A stretch of DNA of 15,405 bases from Candidatus Stahliibacteriota bacterium (lineage in GTDB: Bacteria > Hydrothermota > Tepidihabitantia > B3-TA06), in the NCBI GenBank assembly GCA_030592225.1, contig JAUVJT010000029.1, positions 1-15,405 of the forward strand. The letters run 5' to 3'. Every line of letters begins with the position of its first letter. Within the stretch, counting starts at the first letter, position 1. Below are positions 6,976 through 12,318 of this stretch, one piece after another. The notes beneath the pieces were generated by a model. The model did no database searches. It worked only from the letters and a program-made list of their open reading frames with translations, and was not told where the DNA came from. The translations under genes were made by a program, and so were the position numbers.

Positions 6976-7946
6976 AGGTTCTTATTCCCGCCGGGGGCAG
7001 GGGCACAAGGCTTCGTCCGCATACCCTGCACACCCCCAAACCTCTTCTGTTCGTTGCCGGCGACACCATCATCGGCCACATATTTTCAATCCTCGACGGT
7101 CTTCAGATCGATGAATACCGAATCGTGTTCTCACCAGAAACCTCTCTGCCGCGCTCTCTGAAACAAGCTTACCCTGACCGCAGCTTTACCTTCTGGGAGC
7201 AAGCTGAAGCTCTGGGTCTGGGACATGCCGTTCTCCAGGGACTGCCCGATCTGGGCGACGAACCCGTCCTTATCCTGTTATCCGACACCATTATACCTTT
7301 CGATATCCAGGCCGCACTCGCTTCCGTTCCCGAAGGCGAGGGTTTCCTGGTGGCCAAGGAGGTTGACGATCCGCGCTCCTTCGGGGTGATGGAACTCACC
7401 GATGGATTTATCTCAAAGCTCGTGGAGAAACCGGAGAACCCGCAATCCAACCTTGCCATCTCGGGTATCTACTACCTGCCGTCGGCCAGACGTCTGCGTG
7501 AAGTCCTGGAAGAGCTTGTATCCCGGGATATTCGCACCCGGGGCGAGTACCAGTTGACCGACGCTCTATCCATCCTGATAGATAAAGGCGAGAAGCTCAA
7601 GCCGGTCAAGGTCGAGCAGTGGATTGATTGCGGCACCTCGGCAGCCCTGCTGGAAGCAAACCGGGAACTCCTTAAACGCAACTCCCGCATTATTCCGCTA
7701 AAAGGTTCCCTTATCAAGCCGCCATGCTGGATAGGTGAGGGTGTTACGGTCGAGCGCTGTATCATCGGACCCAACGTGTCCATTGACAAGGGTGCGGTGA
7801 TTCGTAATTGTATCATTTCCGACTCCATTATCAACGCGGATGCCGTGGTTGAAGGAATGGTGATTGCGAACACCATCGTGGGTCAGAAAGCGGTACTCAA
7901 GCGGCCTGTTCTCTCACTTGACGTTGGTCCGTTCTCGCGCCTCTAG
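6972..7946 (+). CDS. sugar-1-phosphate nucleotidyltransferase with left-handed beta-helix tail
   Basis: Makes a nucleotide sugar from a sugar-1-phosphate and an NTP. The Rossmann-like catalytic domain (1-about 235) has the NTP-binding loop PAGGRGTRLRP (6-16), KPLL with Lys23, a Glu-Gln pair before ALGLGHAV (76-87), LLSDTIIPF at the metal-binding site (102-110), VEKPENP (151-157), GEYQLTDAL (191-199) and WIDCGTSAALLEAN (217-230). Residues about 245-312 contain hexapeptide-like repeats (IGEGVTV, IGPNVS, GAVIRNC), a short left-handed beta-helix. This order fits the long RmlA/GalU/GMP-like group; the exact nucleotide and sugar are not readable. The GTG start overlaps the isomerase stop (GTGA), with AAGGAG nine bases before. 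It is the last gene of the + operon. A mannose-1-P guanylyltransferase role is attractive from context but only inferred. Confidence 0.85.
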   Translation: MKVLIPAGGRGTRLRPHTLHTPKPLLFVAGDTIIGHIFSILDGLQIDEYRIVFSPETSLPRSLKQAYPDRSFTFWEQAEALGLGHAVLQGLPDLGDEPVLILLSDTIIPFDIQAALASVPEGEGFLVAKEVDDPRSFGVMELTDGFISKLVEKPENPQSNLAISGIYYLPSARRLREVLEELVSRDIRTRGEYQLTDALSILIDKGEKLKPVKVEQWIDCGTSAALLEANRELLKRNSRIIPLKGSLIKPPCWIGEGVTVERCIIGPNVSIDKGAVIRNCIISDSIINADAVVEGMVIANTIVGQKAVLKRPVLSLDVGPFSRL

Positions 7947-7973
7947 GAGGCTGTCCGAGAATGTCGAATAAAC

Positions 7974-8017
7974 CACAGATTGACTGCGTCGCAAAGCGTA
8001 CACAGATTTCACCGATT
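7974..8017. repeat. CACAGATT-type short repeats
   Basis: CACAGATT occurs at 7974-7981 and 8001-8008, and a degenerate copy CACCGATT follows nine bases later at 8010-8017, leading into AAGGGAAAGG. The 9-base step between the last two copies matches the step of the CTTTGTG units further on. Similar CACAGATT...GATTAAGGG strings are, from memory, very common between genes in environmental bacterial genomes; their origin is not clear to me. Confidence 0.55.
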
Positions 8018-8026
8018 AAGGGAAAG

Positions 8027-8043
8027 GCTTGATCTTCTCAAGC
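8027..8043. terminator. weak hairpin, possible terminator of the minus-strand operon
   Basis: Six-base perfect stem GCTTGA / TCAAGC around a 5-base loop. On the - strand the hairpin is followed by CTTTCCCTTAA, a loose pyrimidine tract, so it could end the folC transcript. On the + strand the tail is not T-rich. The stem is short and only half GC, so this is tentative. Confidence 0.25.
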
Positions 8044-8082
8044 TACGCGTATACATATCTTACCTTGGCTGGTTGAATTCCG

Positions 8083-8109
8083 CTTTGTGCCCTTTGTGTT
8101 CTTTGTGGT
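8083..8109. repeat. three 9-base tandem units, consensus CTTTGTGNN
   Basis: CTTTGTGCC, CTTTGTGTT and CTTTGTGGT lie directly end to end, 15 bases beyond the folC stop. On the - strand they read as ACAAAG units with a 3-codon period. I recall the same ACCACAAAG/ACACAAAG strings scattered between genes in many environmental genomes. There is no sign that the repeat is translated as part of a real gene here. Confidence 0.6.
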
Positions 8110-8124
8110 TCTTCTACAAGTAAT

Positions 8125-9474
8125 TCAGCGCTCTTTGAGGGCTTCCAGGGCCTCGCCTGCCACGTAGATTGAGCCGGAGATAACCAGCACGCCCTCCTTT
8201 TTGCCCTCCTTCCCCTCCTCACCTTTCTCACCCAGAGAATCAAGGATACGGTCAATACCCTGCGCGACTGATGCTGCTTCCCGGCAATCAGGATGAACCT
8301 TGCTGCAAACTCGCATCAAATTCTGTCTTGATTCAGCCCGGGGCTGGTCTGTCTGGGTAACCCATACCTCGCTGAAGAACGGGGCAAGGGTCTGGATTAT
8401 TTTCGACTTGTCCTTGTGCTTGCTAATCCCTATCAGTAGAACACGGCGTGGATGGTGGGCGAAGTGCTTGTCCAGGGTTTTTCTCAACACGGCGGCTGAT
8501 TCCTGGTTGTGCGACATATCAAGGATGATGGCAGGATCGTCCTGAAGTTTTTGTATACGGGATGGAAGTTGAATAAGGGCAAGGGCGTGGCCCACCTTGG
8601 TTTCATCCGCCTTGCTCAGCAGGGCCTCTGCCGCGGCGATTGCCGTGGCGGCGTTCTCTATCTGGTGCGCGCCGAGCAGGGGCAGGGTGAAATCGGCCTG
8701 TATCCGGAGTCCTCGGTAGCCCATGCTCAATCCTTCAACGCTTTCAGCAGTCAGGGAGGCGCTGAAATCATCGTTCCACCAGATGCCTTTAGCTCCTGTT
8801 TTCTCGACCTTTTCCCTTATCGCACGCCTCGCACGCGCCCGCTGATTGCCCACGACAACAAACTTCCCCGGCCTCAGCACCCCGCACTTCTCGCCAGCTA
8901 TTTTGGTAAGGGTATTGCCCAGGGTCTGGGTATGATCATACCCGATGCGGGTGATTACCGAAAGCTCAGGTTCAGTAACATTGGTTGCATCCAGTCGTCC
9001 CCCTAATCCAACCTCTAGCACGTTTACCGTGGTTTCCTCGGCAAGGAAATAATAGAAGCCCACGATGGTCATCGCCTCAAAGAAGGTGATGCGCGGTTTG
9101 TGCGCTTCGATCGCAGGCTTTAATTGCTCCACTATCTCGGCAAATCGTTTGCCCGGTATCTTGCGTTTGTTTACTGCAATCCTCTCCCTGTAATCGGTAA
9201 GATGGGGCGAGGTGTAGAGACCGACCTTTTCCCCATGGCTTTCCAGTATCCTCGCAAGCATGATTGCAGTTGAGCCTTTGCCTTTTGTCCCCGCCCCTAG
9301 CACCACTCGCTTGAGTTTTTTTTGCAGATTACCCATTTTCTCAAGAAACACCCTATAGTCGCTAAGCTTGAAGGAGTAGTTGCGGTGAACCCAGCGTTCA
9401 AAGTCAATAAGGCTCGACAAGAAAGTCAGGCTTTGCTTATAGGTCATAGGGAAGTTAAGGTAGGGGCGAGGCAT
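8125..9474 (-). CDS. folC: bifunctional folylpolyglutamate synthase/dihydrofolate synthase
   Basis: Mur-ligase-family enzyme that adds glutamate to dihydropteroate and to folates, using ATP, in the cytoplasm. Counting from ATG 9474 (449 residues), the P-loop is GAGTKGKGSTA (60-70), followed by LYTSPHLTDYRERI (86-99), LEVGLGGRLDATN (153-165), GEKCGVLRPG with the carbamylated-Lys region (194-203), HQIENAATAIAA (270-281) and LDMSHNQESA (318-327). Two starts compete. ATG 9474 has AGGGG six bases upstream, but both lie in the 28-base palindrome. ATG 9447 (MTYKQSL) matches the usual family N-terminus but has no purine-rich site before it. A Gly/Glu/Lys-rich insert GEKGEEGKEGKKEG (415-428) is unlike the family core. 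It is the last gene of the - operon, after tldE. Confidence 0.93.
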   Translation of the reverse strand: MPRPYLNFPMTYKQSLTFLSSLIDFERWVHRNYSFKLSDYRVFLEKMGNLQKKLKRVVLGAGTKGKGSTAIMLARILESHGEKVGLYTSPHLTDYRERIAVNKRKIPGKRFAEIVEQLKPAIEAHKPRITFFEAMTIVGFYYFLAEETTVNVLEVGLGGRLDATNVTEPELSVITRIGYDHTQTLGNTLTKIAGEKCGVLRPGKFVVVGNQRARARRAIREKVEKTGAKGIWWNDDFSASLTAESVEGLSMGYRGLRIQADFTLPLLGAHQIENAATAIAAAEALLSKADETKVGHALALIQLPSRIQKLQDDPAIILDMSHNQESAAVLRKTLDKHFAHHPRRVLLIGISKHKDKSKIIQTLAPFFSEVWVTQTDQPRAESRQNLMRVCSKVHPDCREAASVAQGIDRILDSLGEKGEEGKEGKKEGVLVISGSIYVAGEALEALKER

Positions 9475-9487
9475 GCCTCGCCCCTAC
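9460..9487. repeat. perfect 28-base palindrome (REP-like element)
   Basis: The left half is GTAGGGGCGAGGCA and the right half is its exact reverse complement, with no central spacer. It lies in the short gap between the tldE stop (9499) and the start of folC. The centre CATG supplies the candidate folC start codon at 9474-9472. From memory, palindromes built on GTAGGGGCG...CGCCCCTAC are widespread between genes of environmental bacteria. No T-run follows it on either strand, so it is not a classical terminator; a stable mRNA hairpin is likely. Confidence 0.85.
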
Positions 9488-9498
9488 AAATCTCACGA

Positions 9499-10836
9499 TC
9501 AGCCCGAGGTAACCGATACCCCTGCAATGCTTACGTAGGGCAGGCGATTGCTGAAGACCTTGGTCAGAGTATTCGATATCCCGCGGATGTTCATTATTGC
9601 ATCATAGACGTTGCCGGCGATCATGGTGTTGGTGATGGGATAGCATATGCGTCCGTTCTTGATGTAGAAGCCGCCTTTGACCGTGCCTGAGAAATCGCCG
9701 GTTATGGCGTTGGCGTTGCCGGAAAAACGCGTTACCAGGATGCCTTCCTTGATGTCGCGAATCAACTCCGATTTCGTGGCCTGACCAGGGGTTATGATCA
9801 GGTTGGTGGGGCCGATGCCGGGTAACGACCGGTAGGAGCCGGATGCGTGTCCGGTAGATTTGCGTTTCTCTCGATTCGCGGTATAGCTGTTGTAAAGGTA
9901 GGTTGTCAATTTGCCTTTCTTGATTATGGCAAGCTTGCGTCGGGGCAGCCCTTCGCGATCAAAGGAAGAGGTTGCCAGACCGCCTTTAAGCAGGGCGTCA
10001 TCTTCCAGGGTCAGCTTGGATGAAGCGATGCGTGTACCTGTTTTGCCGGCGAGTTTGCTCATGCCTTTCTGGACGCTGTTGGAGTTGATTGATGATATGA
10101 TGGTACCCAGGAGCGTTTCAGCAACTGCATAGGGGGAGAAAAGTACGGTGCCGGAGAAGGAATGAGCAGGCCTTGCTCCGAGCGAGCCGATGACGTTCTT
10201 GGCGAAGCTTTTTGCCAGAGGTTCTATTTTGATTTGCGAGAGCCTGGGTGATCCGTCGAACTGGATGTCGAATGGCGATACCTCACCCTTATCTCTGGCC
10301 ATTCCCATGATAAGGGCGCTTATGTCGGTTCCTCGTTCGGATGCGGACAGCCCGTTCGAGTTGTAAACCGCGTTCTCGCTAGTGCTTACAAAGACGCCTC
10401 CGGAATCCACCGTGACTCGCCTGTCAAAACCCCGGGCGGTTTTAAGCAGGCGTCCGGCCATGGCGATGGTTTCTTTCAAGGGAAGTTCCTCAAGTCGGGG
10501 GTCGTAAAGTCCTTTTAAGGCAGTGAGCGGCTCAGGCTCAGGGATGATAAGGAACTTGTCCTTTAGATTGACCGATGCAAGAGCCAGCGCTTTATCGCAG
10601 AGTTCATCAAGGTCTGCTTCCTGCAGGGAATTGGCGGATGCGAATCCCATGGCGTTCTTCTTGATAACCCGCAGGCCAATGCCCTTTGACGGTGTTGATT
10701 TGACGGTTTTTATCTTGTTCGCCTCGAGCCAGACCTCGCGGCTTTGCGATGTCTGGCCGAAAGCCTCGGCCTGGTCCGCGCCTTTGGCCATGGCGCGTTT
10801 GGTAAGCTCTTCAAGACGATCGAGTAATCTAGCCAT
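9499..10836 (-). CDS. tldE: TldE/PmbA-family metalloprotease subunit
   Basis: Partner of TldD in the cytoplasmic TldD/TldE metalloprotease, which in E. coli matures microcin B17, degrades CcdA and is linked to quinolone/gyrase modulators. TldE itself has no HExxxH motif, and none is seen here. With ATG 10836 the protein has 445 residues, the family length (about 440-450). Typical stretches are KGIGLRVIKKNAMGFASANS (51-70), the central FSGTVLFSPYAVAETLL, SSFDREGLPRRKLAIIKKG (290-308), STGHASGSYR, PTNLIITPG and the C-terminal GDFSGTVKGGFYIKNG. The frame is open up to 10956, but GGAGG five bases before ATG 10836 and the family N-terminus set the start there. It overlaps the tldD 3' end by eight bases and precedes folC by 24-51 bases depending on the folC start. 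Confidence 0.92.
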   Translation of the reverse strand: MARLLDRLEELTKRAMAKGADQAEAFGQTSQSREVWLEANKIKTVKSTPSKGIGLRVIKKNAMGFASANSLQEADLDELCDKALALASVNLKDKFLIIPEPEPLTALKGLYDPRLEELPLKETIAMAGRLLKTARGFDRRVTVDSGGVFVSTSENAVYNSNGLSASERGTDISALIMGMARDKGEVSPFDIQFDGSPRLSQIKIEPLAKSFAKNVIGSLGARPAHSFSGTVLFSPYAVAETLLGTIISSINSNSVQKGMSKLAGKTGTRIASSKLTLEDDALLKGGLATSSFDREGLPRRKLAIIKKGKLTTYLYNSYTANREKRKSTGHASGSYRSLPGIGPTNLIITPGQATKSELIRDIKEGILVTRFSGNANAITGDFSGTVKGGFYIKNGRICYPITNTMIAGNVYDAIMNIRGISNTLTKVFSNRLPYVSIAGVSVTSG

Positions 10837-12208
10837 GACGACCTCCAATGATGGCCTGGCAGCGGACGTATCCGCCTCCGGCGTCAACCCTTGCACGCTG
10901 GAACTTGCCGCAGTAACCCGAGCCAAGTGCCCAGCGAAATTCCTTACTGATGGCATCCACGCTTTTTAGAACATCGAATGCGTTGCCTGAGATAGAGACC
11001 CCGCTAAAGGTTTTCTTCTTCTTGCCTTTCTCAATCAAGGTGGCTTCCTGAACCCCGAACATGAACTCGGCGTTGGCGTCGGCCTGGCCACCCAGCGCAC
11101 CCTCCAGAAGCAGCGCCCTGTCCGTGCTTTCAAGCAGTTCGTTCAGGCTCATCTTGCCCGGTTCGATGTAGGTGTTGCGCATCCTGATTATGGGTTCGTC
11201 CGAGTACTCGAACGCCCTGGCATTGCCGGTGGGTTTGACACCGAACTCTGCAGCGCTTTCCCGGTTGTGCAGATAGGATTTGAGGATGCCGTTTTTTATG
11301 ACCACCGTGCTTTCGGTCAAAACGCCCTCATCGTCCACAAGCAAGGTTCCGCCGGCGCCTGGTATGTGCGTAGATGGCCCTGAGTCCACCAGGGTCACCA
11401 GTTCGCTTGCTACCCGCTGGCCGATTTTACCCTTGGTTATTGCTCCGGAGAGCACGAAGTCGGCCTCTACGGTGTGACCGATAGCCTCATGAGCGATAAG
11501 TCCAACAATCTCAGGGTTTAATATCACGGTCATCTTTTCGCCCTTGGGGTGTTCTGCTTTCAGAAGACGCTCGGCCCGCTTGACTGCCCGTTCGACCAGC
11601 TCTTCCCATTTGCCGTATCGCCAAAGGTCGTCCCAGCCGCCGGTGGCGCCAATGGCTTCGAATGCCCGTACCATGTTGGTTCCATCCTTGGCTACAACCA
11701 TGATGCGGAATTCAGGCTTGATATCCGTTATAAGGGCGGCGGCTCCGTCAGAGGTCAGGATTACCTTTTTGTCAAAATACTCTACGTAGGCCGAAGCTGC
11801 GGACGTGATGTTTTTGAAGCGGCGTGCCTTGGCTTCCGCTTTTTTAACTATCTCCAGCTTTTCTTCAATGGAGTGGTTTTCGAGATGATCTTTGAACGGC
11901 GGGCAGAACTCTCCCCTGGCCAGTTTTGTTTTGGCAAGGGTCTTTTTGCTTCTTGACATGGCCCTGGCTACGGTGGCTGCTTCCTGGGCTGCGCGCAGCA
12001 CGTCGGCGCGTTCCCTGCCGGCCGTTGAGGAAAATCCCCAGCGTCCCGCGTCAAGCAGACGTATGCCTACGCCCGAAAGATGGTTGGACTGAGCCGTCTC
12101 CGGTTCGCCCTTACGTATGGCTAGTGCATTAACGCGGCGATCGTGATAGCGCAGCTCGGCATAGTCCGCCGGTATCTGGGACAGGATTTCGGAAAAATAA
12201 CTAATCAT
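10829..12208 (-). CDS. tldD: TldD-family zinc metalloprotease
   Basis: Catalytic subunit of the TldD/TldE protease. The 459 residues include the zinc-binding motif HEAIGH (240-245) within LIAHEAIGHTVEADFV, and the downstream conserved Cys433 of GSGYCGKFQ, thought in the family to complete the metal site. Other family stretches are GVGIRLLDAGRWGFSSTA (46-63), GAGGTLLVDDEGVLT (284-298), LHNRESAAEFG, TGNARAF and EPGKMSLNELL. The ATG at 12208 has GGAGG four bases upstream, giving a firm start. A sigma-70-like promoter lies 70-98 bases upstream, so tldD, tldE and folC can be transcribed separately from ftsK. The gene overlaps tldE by eight bases. No obvious small substrate peptide gene is nearby; the physiological substrate is unknown. 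Confidence 0.95.
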   Translation of the reverse strand: MISYFSEILSQIPADYAELRYHDRRVNALAIRKGEPETAQSNHLSGVGIRLLDAGRWGFSSTAGRERADVLRAAQEAATVARAMSRSKKTLAKTKLARGEFCPPFKDHLENHSIEEKLEIVKKAEAKARRFKNITSAASAYVEYFDKKVILTSDGAAALITDIKPEFRIMVVAKDGTNMVRAFEAIGATGGWDDLWRYGKWEELVERAVKRAERLLKAEHPKGEKMTVILNPEIVGLIAHEAIGHTVEADFVLSGAITKGKIGQRVASELVTLVDSGPSTHIPGAGGTLLVDDEGVLTESTVVIKNGILKSYLHNRESAAEFGVKPTGNARAFEYSDEPIIRMRNTYIEPGKMSLNELLESTDRALLLEGALGGQADANAEFMFGVQEATLIEKGKKKKTFSGVSISGNAFDVLKSVDAISKEFRWALGSGYCGKFQRARVDAGGGYVRCQAIIGGRHG

Positions 12209-12277
12209 AAATCCTCCGCTAAATGCGATCAGATACTGACCGCAGGAAGTTAACTGTCAATATCGACATTGAACCTG

Positions 12278-12306
12278 ATTCTACTGCATTATTCAAGGCC
12301 TGTCAA
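12278..12306 (-). promoter_or_regulatory. sigma-70-like promoter for tldD-tldE-folC
   Basis: On the - strand, TTGACA (12306-12301) and TAGAAT (12283-12278) are separated by exactly 17 bases. The -35 box is a perfect consensus and the -10 box differs from TATAAT at one position. The predicted transcript would start near 12271, about 60 bases before the tldD ATG. A second TTGACA (12260-12255) has no good -10 at the right distance. The site lies in the 110-base gap after the ftsK stop. Confidence 0.6.
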
Positions 12307-12318
12307 ACGCTGGTGCGG

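Larger units (their letters stand above)
7947..8124. other. convergent intergenic spacer with short repeats
   Basis: 178 bases between two convergent operons, with no gene or RNA I can support. It starts with GAGGCTGTCCGAGAATG, then CACAGATT-type units, a small hairpin, an A/T-rich stretch and CTTTGTG-type units. Both transcription units must end here, yet no strong rho-independent terminator (GC-rich hairpin plus T-run) is visible in either direction. Confidence 0.6.

Noticed and set aside
8191..8232. FtsK-orienting (KOPS/SRS-like) site in the polypurine tract of folC
   Set aside because: The tract has GGAGGG-like runs but no clear GGGNAGGG copy, and purine bias is explained by the Gly/Glu/Lys insert.
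8509..9006. Plus-strand open frame (165 codons) opposite folC
   Set aside because: It is antisense to conserved FolC motifs, with no ribosome binding site or recognisable domain.
9460..9487. Rho-independent terminator between tldE and folC
   Set aside because: The hairpin is strong but no T-run follows on either strand, and folC lies directly downstream in the same operon; a REP-like repeat is a better description.
9322..9690. Plus-strand open frame crossing the palindrome
   Set aside because: It reads through the 28-base palindrome and the ends of folC and tldE. Its VGARHASPLQ stretch is just the translated repeat, a frequent false gene in environmental genomes.
10837..10956. Upstream extension of the TldE reading frame
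   Set aside because: A strong GGAGG lies five bases before the ATG at 10836, and the family N-terminus begins there; the extension lies inside the tldD 3' end.
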